Counted from the first letter of the stretch, positions 38,936-50,008 are shown. The stretch is DNA of 64,000 nucleotides from Streptomyces noursei (GCF_016917755.1 NZ_CP070326.1:4340001-4404000); one strand, 5' to 3'. Translations and numbers: made by a program. Notes: a model not told the origin generated them from the letters alone.

Positions 38936-39657
38936 GCCAGACCCTGGGCCCGGTCCGGCCCCGACCCGCCCGACGGGCCCTGGCCCGACCGGGACCGCTG
39001 GACGCGCTCCAGCAGGCCGGTCCGGGCGGCCAGCGCGGCCGCCTCCAACCGGGAGCCCACCTCCAGCTTCATCAGCACCCGCTGGACGTGGGTGCGGGCG
39101 GTGCTCGGCGCGATCGCCATGCCGGCCGCGATCACCCGGGTGTCCTCGCCCTCCGCGACCCGGACCAGCACCTCCACCTCGCGCGGGGTGAGGAGCTGGA
39201 GCAGCCGCGCCCCCTCGTCGTCGGGCTGGGCGGCGGGGTGCAGCAACTCCCCGAACGCCTGCTGGAGCAGTTGCGGGGCGACTGCCGCCTCGCCCGCCCG
39301 CGCCTTGAGCATCGCCCGCTCGACGCCCTCGATGCGCTCGTCGTTGCGGACGTAACCGGAGGCCCCGGCGGCGAAGGCGGCGGCGATCCCGCGCGGGCTG
39401 GGCACCGGCCCGAGCACCACCACCGCGATCTGCGGCCGTTCCTTCTTGATCCGGACGACCGGGTCGAAGACACCTGGCTCGGCCGGCCCCGCGGTGCCCA
39501 GCAGACACACCTCCGGCGACCGGCTCACCACCAGTTCCGCGGCCCCGGCGCTGGGCGCGGCGGCCGCCAGGACCCGGTGCCCCCGCAGTTTCAGGGCCGA
39601 GGCGAGCGCCTCGGCGAGCAAGCGGTGATCGTCGACGACCATGAGCCGCACGCCCAT
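38932..39657 (-). CDS. Atypical LuxR-family response regulator lacking the phospho-Asp
   Basis: 241 aa from ATG 39657, with GGGGGTCC upstream. The receiver starts normally (VRLMVVDDHRLLAEALASAL), but the phosphorylation block reads PEVCLLGTAGPAE, with Gly where Asp is expected. The conserved Lys block reads GYVRNDE, with no Lys. It therefore cannot be phosphorylated in the usual way. The HTH is intact: LTPREVEVLVRVAEGEDTRVIAAGMAIAPSTARTHVQRVLMKLEV. Like other atypical actinobacterial regulators it may bind a small ligand. It sits at the far end of the galactose block, with a paralogous regulator at the other end. Confidence 0.85.
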   Translation of the reverse strand: MGVRLMVVDDHRLLAEALASALKLRGHRVLAAAAPSAGAAELVVSRSPEVCLLGTAGPAEPGVFDPVVRIKKERPQIAVVVLGPVPSPRGIAAAFAAGASGYVRNDERIEGVERAMLKARAGEAAVAPQLLQQAFGELLHPAAQPDDEGARLLQLLTPREVEVLVRVAEGEDTRVIAAGMAIAPSTARTHVQRVLMKLEVGSRLEAAALAARTGLLERVQRSRSGQGPSGGSGPDRAQGLA

Positions 39658-39840
39658 CGAGCGGACCCCCTCAACTCCCCGACTGCCCAGTCTCGCTCCG
39701 TGTGTTCCCGGGAAGCTACACGCTCGGCCGCCGATGCGCGCCCCTTAGGGGGGAGAAGACCACCGGAACGCGGGAATCCCGTCCCATCGGGGCCGATTGC
39801 CGCCCCTTTCCCGGACCCCGGACCGGTGGCCGGCACGGGC

Positions 39841-41643
<1,803 letters not shown>

Positions 41644-41822
41644 CTCACTCCTGGTCTGTGCATCCCCGATCGGGGATCGGTCGGTCTCCAAGAGTAGTCG
41701 CCACGGGGCGGGAGGCTTCGGGGGTGGCTGCCTGGGGGCCACACGCAGGGGCGGTCACCCTTTGTGATGACCCACGGCGATACGGCCGCCCTGTTGGACG
41801 AGCAGGCCGAAGAATCCCACCC

Positions 41823-42395
41823 ATGGAACGACACTGGCCGAGGCCCCCGCTGAACGGGTACACGGTGGACCACCTGTTCACACTGCCGGATCTCCCGCGG
41901 CACACGGATTTGATCGACGGGAGCCTGGTCTTCGCGGCCCCGCAGAACAATTTCCACTGCACCGCGGTCGACCTGCTGATGAGCGGCCTGCGTTCGAGTC
42001 GGCCGGCCGAGGTCAAGGTCAGTCACGACATGACCGTCATCCTCGACAGGCGCAACGGCCCCGAGCCTGATCTGAGCGTGATCCGGGCAGCAGCGGTCAC
42101 CGGGCTGAACCAGATGAGCTTCCGGGGCAGGGACGTGCTCCTCGCCGTCGAGGTCGTCTCCCCGGACTCCGAATCCCGCGATCGCACGACCAAGCCGTGG
42201 AAGTACGCCGCCGCCGGGATCCCGAATTTCTGGCGCGTCGAGTGCGACGGAGGCGACGGCAGGCCCGTCATCCACGTCTATGAGCTCGACGCGATGACCA
42301 GGGCGTACGTGCACATGGGCGTCCACCGCGACCGGATCAAGGTCGACAAGCCCTACCCCATCGACATCGACCTGACCGCCATCGACGAGCTCTAG
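41823..42395 (+). CDS. Uma2 family endonuclease-like protein
   Basis: 190 aa from ATG 41823. It belongs to the PD-(D/E)XK superfamily Uma2 (DUF820), abundant in Streptomyces: LIDGSLVFAAPQNNFHCTAVDLL, then PEPDLSVIRAAAVTG and LLAVEVVSPDSESRDRTTKPWKYAAAGIPNFWRVE, where the acidic and Lys residues of the nuclease core are all kept. The biological role is unknown. Its stop overlaps that of the converging DUF397 gene in CTAG. It lies beside an Scr1/Scr2-like pair, a common neighbourhood for such genes. Confidence 0.85.
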   Translation: MERHWPRPPLNGYTVDHLFTLPDLPRHTDLIDGSLVFAAPQNNFHCTAVDLLMSGLRSSRPAEVKVSHDMTVILDRRNGPEPDLSVIRAAAVTGLNQMSFRGRDVLLAVEVVSPDSESRDRTTKPWKYAAAGIPNFWRVECDGGDGRPVIHVYELDAMTRAYVHMGVHRDRIKVDKPYPIDIDLTAIDEL

Positions 42396-42598
42396 GCGTC
42401 GCCCTTGAGGGCCGACACGAACGACGACCACCTGGCGGCGGAGAAGACCAGCGCGGGCCCCTGCGGATCCTTGCTGTCCCGGACGGGGACGACGCCGGGG
42501 AGGCCGTCGGCGACCTCGACGCAGTCCCCGCCGGTGCCGTTGCTGTAGCTGCTCTTACGCCACGAAGCGTTACTCAAGTCGAGCGCTCTGCTTGCCAT
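42392..42598 (-). CDS. DUF397 protein (Scr2-like)
   Basis: 68 aa from ATG 42598. The family pattern is complete: WRKSSYSNGTGGDCVEVAD, then VPVRDSKDPQGPALVFSAARWSSFVSAL. It overlaps the 3' end of the XRE gene by 29 bp. DUF397 proteins pair with XRE/DUF5753 regulators in Streptomyces (the Scr1/Scr2 and WhiJ-type modules), and the pair behaves somewhat like a toxin-antitoxin unit. The DUF397 partner binds and tunes the regulator. Confidence 0.9.
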   Translation of the reverse strand: MASRALDLSNASWRKSSYSNGTGGDCVEVADGLPGVVPVRDSKDPQGPALVFSAARWSSFVSALKGDA

Positions 42599-43430
42599 TT
42601 CGGTAGTCCCCTGCCGCTGTCTCGATCACGGACAGAGACGCCGCGGGCGACAGTGCGGCGGCCCTGAGCAGATCGTACGACTCGCGGTACTGCTTCACGA
42701 GCGGCGGATAGTCGATGAGTTGGCCGCTGTGCAGGCTCTCGACGTACAGCACTGGTGGTGCATCCGCAAACGTCATGAACTTGGCCATCCCCATCGCGAA
42801 CGGCCCCAGTCCGTCGTATTCCGGAAGGAGCTGCAGAATCGAGTGTGTGGTCCTTACCACCCTCGCAATGTGCTCCAGCAGTTCCGCCATCTGCTCGCCT
42901 TGGAGGGCTGGACGACGAACCAGTGACTCGCTCAGGATCACCCAGAACTTCGGGGGTGCTTCCGCGTCGAAGATCACAGCCCGGGACATCCTGGCCGTCA
43001 CCTTCTCCTCGACCTCATCGTCCGTCACCCTCGGCATAGCAGCCCGCACAACCGCCCGCGTGTAGTCCGGCGTCTGCAGCAGGCCCGGGACGAGCATCGG
43101 CGCCCACTCCTCAATGGTCTCGGCCCGCTGCTCCATCTCCAGCGCGTCTGCGAAGTACTCCGCGTGACCGGCCCGGCGGGCCTTCGCCGCCGCTTCGCAG
43201 CGACGCTCGAAGAATCCGTTCGTGTTGAGCTTCTTGTCCACGTGGAGGGCCAGATCCAGCGGCATGCTGCGCTCGCCGCGTTCGATCTGGCTGAGCAGCG
43301 AGATGCCGCGATAGCTGCCCTCCGCCAGCTGTTCGAGCGTGAGGCCGGCCTGTTCCCGTAGGAAGCGCATCTCGGCGCCGTAGAAGCACGGGACACTGGC
43401 TGAGGGGTCTGCGTCCTTGCGAGGGGGCAT
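42570..43430 (-). CDS. XRE-family regulator with DUF5753 (Scr1-like)
   Basis: 286 aa from ATG 43430. The HTH at about residues 18-72 reads EMRFLREQAGLTLEQLAEGSYRGISLLSQIERGERSMP. The DUF5753 domain follows: EWAPMLVPGLLQTPDYTRAVVRAAMP, LSESLVRRPALQGEQMAELLEHIARV, and FMTFADAPPVLYVESLHSGQLIDYP. The arrangement with DUF397 is the standard Scr1/Scr2 pair. It probably regulates its own operon and perhaps development or antibiotic genes. Its codon use is somewhat less GC-biased than its neighbours, fitting an accessory module. Confidence 0.9.
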   Translation of the reverse strand: MPPRKDADPSASVPCFYGAEMRFLREQAGLTLEQLAEGSYRGISLLSQIERGERSMPLDLALHVDKKLNTNGFFERRCEAAAKARRAGHAEYFADALEMEQRAETIEEWAPMLVPGLLQTPDYTRAVVRAAMPRVTDDEVEEKVTARMSRAVIFDAEAPPKFWVILSESLVRRPALQGEQMAELLEHIARVVRTTHSILQLLPEYDGLGPFAMGMAKFMTFADAPPVLYVESLHSGQLIDYPPLVKQYRESYDLLRAAALSPAASLSVIETAAGDYRNGKQSARLE

Positions 43431-43833
43431 AACTCACCACCGCTGCTTGCTCGTTGCCCGGTACAAAGCGATTCCTCGGCACGCTATGCGCGCACGGCGC
43501 CGCCGCGTGGGCAATCCGCCGTAATGCGCACATGTGGGTGGCTCACTCGGGCGCCACCGGATCGTACGTTCCCTCGACCCGGTGGGCCACGTCGCGGCCC
43601 GGCACGACGTAAAGGCTCAAAGACCGGGGAAAGGACCTATCCCAACCCCTCCGACCTCCCCGTCACCCACGCCACCCACACGGGTGACTTGGGCCAACTC
43701 AGCTGGATTTGAGGAGGGTTGAGCGGCATATGCTCGCCGCGACACGTGCACCACCGCACACATGCTTCGGCCCCCGGCCGGGACGGCAATCCCGAACGAG
43801 GGCCTGACCAACTAGGAAGCCGAAACCTTCCCA
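43431..43833. promoter_or_regulatory. Divergent control region, XRE/DUF397 and HTH gene
   Basis: 403 bp with no supported gene. Several 60-70-codon frames cross it but lack ribosome sites. The region is slightly AT-richer near 43,450-43,480 and 43,690-43,740, where promoters for the leftward XRE gene and the rightward HTH gene could lie. No long repeat is visible. Confidence 0.4.
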
Positions 43834-44778
43834 ATGGCTCTCAAGAACCCTAGCGCGCCCTCGCGCCCCGTGTCCCGCGTTCCCGCGCCGACTCCCTCGT
43901 CCGGCGTCATTCACGCCAACTCCCGTCACACCAGCCACTTCACAGTGGTGGGCAACCACCTCGCCCAGCACCGTGGACTGACGCTCGTGGCGATCGGGCT
44001 CGCCCTGCACATCCAGTCGCTGCCCGCCGGGGCCCGCATCGGCATCAAGTGCCTGGCCGCCCGCTTCCCCGAGAGCGAGGCACGGATCGCCTCCGCGCTG
44101 CGAGAGTTGGAGGCGGCTGGGTACCTGAAGCGCACGCGGGAGCGACTGCCGAGCGGGCGGGTGGTGACGCGCACGGTCTCGTACAACCAGCCGGGCGCAG
44201 CCCCCTGCCCCGTGGCCCGCCCCGCCCAACGGGCCGCGAGGCCGGAACGGGAACACGAGGCGAAGCCGACGCCACGGTCGACGCCGAAACCCGAACCGGC
44301 ACCGAAACCGGCACGTGCACCGCTTCCCGCGCCGCGTCGCCCCAGCCCGGACGGGACGCGCCTGGCCCACCGCATACTCGTGGAGCTGCGGCGCGACGAT
44401 CCGCGCCTGCTGCTCTCCGAGGCGGACGTGGCACGCCTCGCCCCGGCCGTGAGCGCCTGGCTCGAACGCGAGGCACCGCCTGATGCCGTACGCCGCACCC
44501 TCGCGGCCGATCTGCCGCCCGACCTCCGCAGTCCGGCGGCCTTGCTCGCCCACCGCCTCACGGCGTCGCTGCCGCCGCCGCTCCCAGCCAGCACACCGGC
44601 GCCTCCGCGCCCGGACCCCCTCCAGACCTGCGACGGCTGCGAACGCGCCTTCCGCGCGCCGCAACCGGGACTGTGCCGCGACTGCCGATCCAGCCTCATG
44701 GAGGCTGGCGGACGGCCTGCCGCGGTACCCGTGACGCCGCGCCCGCGCCGGGCCGTCAGTCGACGTACTCCATCGTGA
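43834..44778 (+). CDS. Winged-helix protein with C-terminal zinc ribbon
   Basis: 314 aa from ATG 43834 (MALKNPSAPSRPVSRV). Residues about 30-125 form a winged-helix domain: FTVVGNHLAQHRGLTLVAIGLALHIQSLPAG, then the recognition helix area RFPESEARIASALRELEAAGYLKRTRERL. A Pro/Ala/Arg linker (130-175) and a small helical domain follow. Next comes a zinc ribbon, CDGCERAF...GLCRDC. This layout is common near Scr1/Scr2-type pairs in Streptomyces; the function is unknown, probably DNA binding. Its last 23 bp overlap the 3' end of the converging lipoprotein gene. Confidence 0.75.
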   Translation: MALKNPSAPSRPVSRVPAPTPSSGVIHANSRHTSHFTVVGNHLAQHRGLTLVAIGLALHIQSLPAGARIGIKCLAARFPESEARIASALRELEAAGYLKRTRERLPSGRVVTRTVSYNQPGAAPCPVARPAQRAARPEREHEAKPTPRSTPKPEPAPKPARAPLPAPRRPSPDGTRLAHRILVELRRDDPRLLLSEADVARLAPAVSAWLEREAPPDAVRRTLAADLPPDLRSPAALLAHRLTASLPPPLPASTPAPPRPDPLQTCDGCERAFRAPQPGLCRDCRSSLMEAGGRPAAVPVTPRPRRAVSRRTPS

Positions 44779-45809
44779 TCGGGGCGGTGTTGTTCGTCAG
44801 GTCCGCGTCCGGGTGCTCCGGATCGGGTTTCACGGAGATCGTGCCCTGTGCGCCCTCGACCCGTTTGTCGATGCGGAACCGCAGTATGGCGGGGTCGGTC
44901 AGAGGTGCCGGGCACAGCACCTTCCGGTTCTTCTGGTCGACGTAGCCGCAGTAGAGCGTTTCGTGCCCTTCGCCCGATGGGTGCCATCCCAGGCTGACGC
45001 CCTCGGGCAGGGTCAGGTACGTGTCACCCTCGAAGTAGCCGTTCACGTCCATCACGCTGATGTCGTTCGTCTGGCCCACCTGGCCCTTGAGGTTGAACCC
45101 GTTGACCTGCCGATCCTGGGTCCGGGTGGTGAGGAACCGCACTCCACCGTGGGCCGACTCCCGGCCGTACGTGGTGAAGAGGCTGCCGTCGACCGTGCGG
45201 AGCCCGAGCGGCGCACCGGATCCCCGCGGGGCCGAGTCGGGCAGCTGTGCATCGGCCGGTGTGTTGGGCGCGGGATACACGGTGTAGGTGATCAGGCCCT
45301 GTCTTCCGGTCTCGGCGACCGCGGCCGTGAACGGCCGGTCGGTCTCGTACGCCGCTCCGGCGGGCAGCGGCCCGGGGAACGCACAGACCGCCTTCGTCGG
45401 CGCGTCGGCCTTGTCGTAACGGCAGTTGCTGTACTGCCTGCGCAGCGTCGCCTGCCCCTTCGTGGTGTCGAACCTCACCGCCTTCGCGGCGGACAGCTCG
45501 ACGGTCACCTTGACGTTCCTGGCAGTCACCGGCCCCCGTGTCCGGGGAAAGGCCGCTCGCCTCCAAGTTGACGTAGAACGGTTCGGAAGAGTCGGCTATT
45601 TGCTCCCGTTCCGACTTGTCGAACGCCCGGAGGTAGTGCGTGTGCAGCGCGTCCTTGAACGCCAACTTCGCCCTCTGGGAAGACTTGTCCGTCCGCTCGG
45701 AGCCCTTCGCGCCGCAGGACGTCACCGCCCCGCCGAGCGCCATCACCAGTGCGGCCGCCACGGCCGTGGTCGCGCGCCGTCGCCGGATGCCCGCTCTCGA
45801 ACCCGTCAT
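44756..45809 (-). pseudogene. Lipoprotein gene broken by a +1 frameshift
   Basis: The 5' frame starts at ATG 45809 (MTGSRAGIRRRRATTAVAAAL) with a signal peptide and lipobox VTSC. It reads plausible protein to ...NLEASGLSPDTG, then turns into unrelated sequence. The second frame continues from the same place as PVTARNVKVTVELSAAKAV and runs well to a stop at 44756. Removing one base from the G5 run (C5 on plus, 45533-45537) joins the two into one chain of about 350 aa. The C-terminus has a DUF11-like ending (DADLTNNTAPI). It could be a true mutation, a sequencing error, or slippage-dependent expression. Function unknown. Confidence 0.75.
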
Positions 45810-45967
45810 GCAAGATCAGACTCGAACGGCATGGCGAGCGGTTGCCGGGTGGCGGACACGGCAGGGACGCGGATCGGACACGGCAACACGGCAACACGGC
45901 CCGAACGGCTCGGGGGTGCCGAATGGCCGTTCAGGAGCCGGCCGTTGGTGACGACCGTCGCGTCGCG

Positions 45968-46918
45968 TCAGCCGTCGGCGACGACCGTCGCGCCCGGTAC
46001 CGGACCGGCGGCGGTGCGGGCCGTGCGGCAGGTGCCCGAGGCCCGCAGGGCGGCGGCGACCCGGTCGGCCTGGTCGGCGTCGGCCACCAGGAACGCCGTG
46101 GTCGGGCCGGAGCCGGAGACCAGGGCGGCCAGCGCCCCGGCCTCGGTGCCGGCGGTGAGGGTGGCGGCCAGCGACGGGCGCAGCGCGAGCGCCGCCGCCT
46201 GGAGGTCGTTGTCCAGGGCCGCGGCGAGGGCGGCCGGGTCGCCGGTGCGCAGCGCGTCCAGGAGGGCCGGGGACGGCTCGGGGTCGGGGATGTCGGCGGT
46301 GGTCGCGCCGGTGCCGGAGGCGTCGCGGAGGCGGTCGCACTCCTTGTAGACGGCGGGGGTGGACAGGCCGCCGTCGGCGACCGCGAAGACCCAGTGGAAG
46401 GTGCCGCCGACGGGCAGCGGCTCCAGCAACTCGCCCCGGCCGCGGCCGAGCGCCGCGCCGCCGACCAGGCTGAACGGTACGTCGCTGCCCAACTCGGCGC
46501 AGATGGCGAGCAGTTCGTCCTGGGTGGCGCCGGTGCCCCACAGGGTGTCGCAGGCCAGCAGGGCGCCGGCGGCGTCCGCGCTGCCACCGGCCATGCCGCC
46601 GGCGACCGGGATGTCCTTGGCGATGTGCAGGTGGACGGCGGGGTCCAGGCCGTGGCGGGCGGCCAGCGCGCGGGCCGCGCGGGCCGCGAGGTTGGTGTCG
46701 TCCAGCGGGACCTGGTCGGCGTCCGGGCCGGTGCAGGTGAGCGTCAGGGCGTCCGCGGGGGTGGCGGTGACCTCGTCGTACAGGCCGACGGCCAGGAAGA
46801 CGTTGGCCAGGTCGTGGAAGCCGTCGGGGCGGCGCCCGCCGACGGCGAGCTGGACGTTGACCTTGGCGGGCACCCGGACGGTGGTGCCGGGGGCGCCGGT
46901 GCTGTCGGGGCGGCTCAT
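45968..46918 (-). CDS. ispE: 4-diphosphocytidyl-2-C-methyl-D-erythritol kinase
   Basis: 316 aa from ATG 46918, overlapping the rsmA stop as ATGA. Fourth step of the MEP pathway to isoprenoids. GHMP kinase motifs: VRVPAKVNVQLAVGGRRPDGFHDL with the catalytic Lys region, the ATP loop IPVAGGMAGGSADAAGAL, and VSGSGPTTAFLV. The length is typical of the actinobacterial enzyme. It is the last gene of the rpf-rsmA-ispE transcript (each joined by a 4-bp overlap). A 158-bp gap with a CGGCAACA direct repeat follows. Confidence 0.96.
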   Translation of the reverse strand: MSRPDSTGAPGTTVRVPAKVNVQLAVGGRRPDGFHDLANVFLAVGLYDEVTATPADALTLTCTGPDADQVPLDDTNLAARAARALAARHGLDPAVHLHIAKDIPVAGGMAGGSADAAGALLACDTLWGTGATQDELLAICAELGSDVPFSLVGGAALGRGRGELLEPLPVGGTFHWVFAVADGGLSTPAVYKECDRLRDASGTGATTADIPDPEPSPALLDALRTGDPAALAAALDNDLQAAALALRPSLAATLTAGTEAGALAALVSGSGPTTAFLVADADQADRVAAALRASGTCRTARTAAGPVPGATVVADG

Positions 46919-47823
46919 CGGGTGGGCTCCTGGTCGGTGGCGTCGGCGGCCGGAACCTTGTTCTCGGCGATGGCGATGAACGACTCGATGGTCAGCGACT
47001 CGCCGCGGGCCTGCGGCGAGACGCCGGCCGCGACCAGGGCCGCCTCGGCCGCCGAGGCCGAGCCCGCCCAGCCGGCGAGGGCGGCCCGCAGGGTCTTGCG
47101 GCGCTGGGCGAAGGCCGCGTCGACGACGGCGAAGACCTCTTCGCGGGAGACCCGGGACGGGAGCGGTTCGGCGCGGCGGACGAGGGAGACCAGGCCGGAC
47201 TCGACGTTCGGGGCGGGCCAGAAGACGTTGCGGCCGATCGCACCGGCCCGCTTGACCTCGGCGTACCAGTTGGCCTTGACCGACGGGACGCCGTAGACCT
47301 TGTTGCCGGGCCCGGCGGCGAGCCGGTCGGCGACCTCGGCCTGGACCATGACCAGGGTCCGCTCGATGGTCGGGAACCGCTCCAGCATGTGGAGGAGGAC
47401 CGGGACGGCGACGTTGTACGGGAGGTTGGCGACCAACGCGGTGGGCGCCGGGCCGGGGAGTTCGGTGATGTGCAGGGCGTCGCTGTGCACCAGGGTGAAG
47501 CGGTCGGCGCGCTCGGGCAGCCGGGCGGCGACGGTGCCGGGCAGCGCCGCGGCGAGCACGTCGTCGATCTCGACAGCGGTGACCCGGTCGGCGGCCTCCA
47601 GCAGCGCCAGGGTCAGCGAGCCCAGGCCGGGGCCGACCTCGACGACCACGTCGTCGGGGCGGACCTGCGCGGTCCGGACGATCCGGCGGACGGTGTTGGC
47701 GTCGATGACGAAGTTCTGGCCGCGCTGCTTGGTGGGGCGTACGCCCAGCGCTGCGGCCAGTTCCCGGACATCGGCGGGGCCCAGCAGCGGGCCGATTTCG
47801 TCAGTGGTCTTGCGGTCGCTCAC
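46915..47823 (-). CDS. rsmA: 16S rRNA (adenine1518/1519-N6) dimethyltransferase
   Basis: 302 aa from GTG 47823 (MSDRKTTDEIGPLLG), overlapping the rpf stop as GTGA. Also known as KsgA. It dimethylates two adenines near the 3' end of 16S rRNA. It has KQRGQNFVID, SAM motif VVEVGPGLGSLTLALLEA, and the catalytic NLPYNVAVPVL. The C-terminal KRNA-binding helices (AFAQRRKTLRAALAG) are present. The rpf-rsmA-ispE order is conserved in actinobacteria. Confidence 0.96.
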   Translation of the reverse strand: MSDRKTTDEIGPLLGPADVRELAAALGVRPTKQRGQNFVIDANTVRRIVRTAQVRPDDVVVEVGPGLGSLTLALLEAADRVTAVEIDDVLAAALPGTVAARLPERADRFTLVHSDALHITELPGPAPTALVANLPYNVAVPVLLHMLERFPTIERTLVMVQAEVADRLAAGPGNKVYGVPSVKANWYAEVKRAGAIGRNVFWPAPNVESGLVSLVRRAEPLPSRVSREEVFAVVDAAFAQRRKTLRAALAGWAGSASAAEAALVAAGVSPQARGESLTIESFIAIAENKVPAADATDQEPTR

Positions 47824-48980
47824 CCGTGAAGCTTACGGCCGCAGGCCGGCCAGGGGCTCGCGCCCCGGGTGACGTAGAGCTTCTTGGCCCGGTAGGTCTG
47901 CTCCTCGGCGGGTGCGTCCTGGGGGCGACCGCTGCCGCCGAGCCGGCGCCAGGTGCCGACGTCGAACTGGTAGAGCCCGCCGTAGGTGCCGGAGGCGTCG
48001 ACCGCGTCCGGCCGGCCGCCGGCCTCGCACGCGGCCAGTGCGCCCCAGGCGAGGTCGTCGGCGCCGCGGACGGAGGTGGGCAGCGCCCGGGTGCCGACGT
48101 GGACGATCTGCGGGCGCGGCGCCTGGACCGTCTCGGTCGCGACCTTGCGGGGCTTGCGGCGCACGCCGTTGACGGTGTCCAGGCGGTAGGTGACCCGCCG
48201 CAGGCCGGGGACGCCGGGGCGGACCACGGCCTCGGTGCCGACGGTCAGCTGCGGGTCGGGCCGCTTGACGGTGCGGAACGGGATGGTCTCCTCGCGGACC
48301 TCGGTGGTGCCGGTGATCCGCAGCACCGAGACGGTCTGGTCCTCACGGGGGAAGCTGTCCGGCGGCACCGAGGTGGTGTCGTGGTCGCGCAGCGCCAGCC
48401 CAGCCTCGGCGAGGGCCTCGCGGACGGTGGCGGCGTTGGTGCGGACCCGGTACTCGCGGCCGTCGGCGACGAAGACCAGGGAGCGCTCGGTGCGGACGTG
48501 CAGTTCCAGGCCGTGCCGGCCGATGGGCTGGGAGCGGGCGGTGGAGAGGTAGGCGCCCTCGGCGCGGACGCCGAGCTGGTGCAGCGCACCGGCGACGGTG
48601 TCGGCGGTGGTCCACACCTGGCGGCGCTCCCCGTCGAGGGTGAGCATGACCGGCCGGCCGTGGCGGACCACGACCTCGTCGCCGCTGGTGAGGTCGGAGC
48701 CGGGGGCGGGGGCGACGATGTCGTGGTCGCCGATCGCGAGGTTCTGGTCGGCGAGGAGTTCGTCGACGTCGTCGGCGAAGGTGTGCAGCGTGTGGGGGTC
48801 GCCGTCGACGCTGAGCTTGACGGCCTTGTCGTGCGCGACGAAGGCCGTGGTGCCGCCGGCGAGGAAGGCGACGACCAGGGCCCGGGGCACCAGCCGACGC
48901 AGTTGTTCGGGCCTCTCGCGGGTGCGCCGGCGGCGGCCCCGGCCGCGCCCGGCTCGGTGGCCACTGGGCGAAGGAGTCAC
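47820..48980 (-). CDS. Resuscitation-promoting factor (DUF348 x3 - G5 - Rpf)
   Basis: 386 aa from GTG 48980 (MTPSPSGHRAGRGRGRRRR). It is a secreted muralytic enzyme that helps spores or dormant cells restart growth. A basic head and one membrane segment (LVVAFLAGGTTAFVAH) precede three DUF348 domains (about 48-215). A G5 domain follows (about 225-300, EETIPFRTVKRPDPQLTVG). The lysozyme-like Rpf domain is at the C-terminus: LAWGALAACEAGGRPDAVDASGTYGGLYQF, with the catalytic Glu in ACEAGG. First gene of the operon with rsmA and ispE. I looked for the ydaO (c-di-AMP) riboswitch found before other rpf genes and saw none. Confidence 0.93.
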   Translation of the reverse strand: MTPSPSGHRAGRGRGRRRRTRERPEQLRRLVPRALVVAFLAGGTTAFVAHDKAVKLSVDGDPHTLHTFADDVDELLADQNLAIGDHDIVAPAPGSDLTSGDEVVVRHGRPVMLTLDGERRQVWTTADTVAGALHQLGVRAEGAYLSTARSQPIGRHGLELHVRTERSLVFVADGREYRVRTNAATVREALAEAGLALRDHDTTSVPPDSFPREDQTVSVLRITGTTEVREETIPFRTVKRPDPQLTVGTEAVVRPGVPGLRRVTYRLDTVNGVRRKPRKVATETVQAPRPQIVHVGTRALPTSVRGADDLAWGALAACEAGGRPDAVDASGTYGGLYQFDVGTWRRLGGSGRPQDAPAEEQTYRAKKLYVTRGASPWPACGRKLHG

Positions 48981-49099
48981 GCTGCACCTGCCACGGGTCG
49001 TCCGGTAACCGCTCAACCGCGGAATGTAGCGGAGGGCGGGCGGCGAGGGCGAACTCGCGCCACGGCGGGGCGGGTCCGCCGGGCGCGGTGCGGCGGCCG

Positions 49100-49975
49100 T
49101 CAGTAGTCGAACGCGCGGGCGGTGTTGGCGGCGACGGCCGAGGCCAGCGCGTCCTCCGTCATGCCCTTGACGTCGGCCATGGCCCGCAGGGTGAGCGGGA
49201 TGAGGTAGGGCGCGTTGGCCCGTCCGCGGTACGGCGCGGGGGTGAGGAAGGGCGCGTCGGTCTCGACGAGCAGCAGTTCCGGCGGGGCGATCGCGAGGGC
49301 GTCGCGCAGCGGCTGGGCGTTCTTGAAGGTGACGTTGCCGGCGAAGGACATGAAGTAGCCGGCCGCGGCGCAGACCTCGGCCATCGCGGCGTCGCCGGAG
49401 TAGCAGTGGAAGACGACCCGGTCGGGCGCACCCTCCTCGCGCAGGATGCGCAGCACGTCGTCGTGGGCCTCGCGGTCGTGGATGACCAGGGCCTTGCCGT
49501 GCCGCTTGGCGATCTCGATGTGGGCGCGGAAGGACCGCTCCTGGGCGGCCATGCCCTCGGGGCCGGTGCGGAAGTGGTCCAGGCCGGTCTCGCCGACGCC
49601 GCGGACCTCGGGGCGGGCGGCGAGCGCGTCGATCTCGGCGAGGGCGGCGTCCAGCGCGGCGTCGCCGCCCGGCTCCCTGGCCCCCTGCCGCGACCAACCG
49701 TCGGGATCGCCGAGGACGATCCGGGGCGCCTCGTTGGGGTGCAGGGCGACGGTGGCGTGGATGGCCTCGTGGGCGGCGGCGGTGTCCGCCGCCCAGCGGG
49801 AGCCGTTCAGGTCGCAGCCGACCTGGACGAGGGTGGTCACGCCGACCGACGCGGCCGTGGCCAGGGCCTCCTCGACGGTGGTCCCCTGCATGTCCAGGTG
49901 GGTGTGCGAGTCCGCGACCGGAACCCGGAGCGGTTCGGGCAGCGGCGGCGGGGTGTCTTTGTCCTGCTTGGCCAT
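49100..49975 (-). CDS. tatD: TatD-family metal-dependent hydrolase
   Basis: 291 aa from ATG 49975. TIM-barrel amidohydrolase with the metal-binding start VADSHTHLDM, GVGETGLDHFRTGPEG (metal Glu), KALVIHDREAHDDVL, VFHCYSGD, and LLVETDAPFLTP with the catalytic Asp. Family members are 3'-5' DNases in DNA repair or quality control. It lies 119 bp before rpf on the same strand, as in many actinobacteria, and behind a small zinc-ribbon gene. Confidence 0.94.
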   Translation of the reverse strand: MAKQDKDTPPPLPEPLRVPVADSHTHLDMQGTTVEEALATAASVGVTTLVQVGCDLNGSRWAADTAAAHEAIHATVALHPNEAPRIVLGDPDGWSRQGAREPGGDAALDAALAEIDALAARPEVRGVGETGLDHFRTGPEGMAAQERSFRAHIEIAKRHGKALVIHDREAHDDVLRILREEGAPDRVVFHCYSGDAAMAEVCAAAGYFMSFAGNVTFKNAQPLRDALAIAPPELLLVETDAPFLTPAPYRGRANAPYLIPLTLRAMADVKGMTEDALASAVAANTARAFDY

Positions 49976-50008
49976 GGCCGCGATCCTACGAGGACCGCGG
50001 CCGCCGCC

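Noticed and set aside
48981..49099. Possible ydaO (c-di-AMP) riboswitch before rpf, as found before other actinobacterial rpf genes.
   Set aside because: The interval is only 119 nt and I could not find the conserved core; a covariance-model search would settle it.
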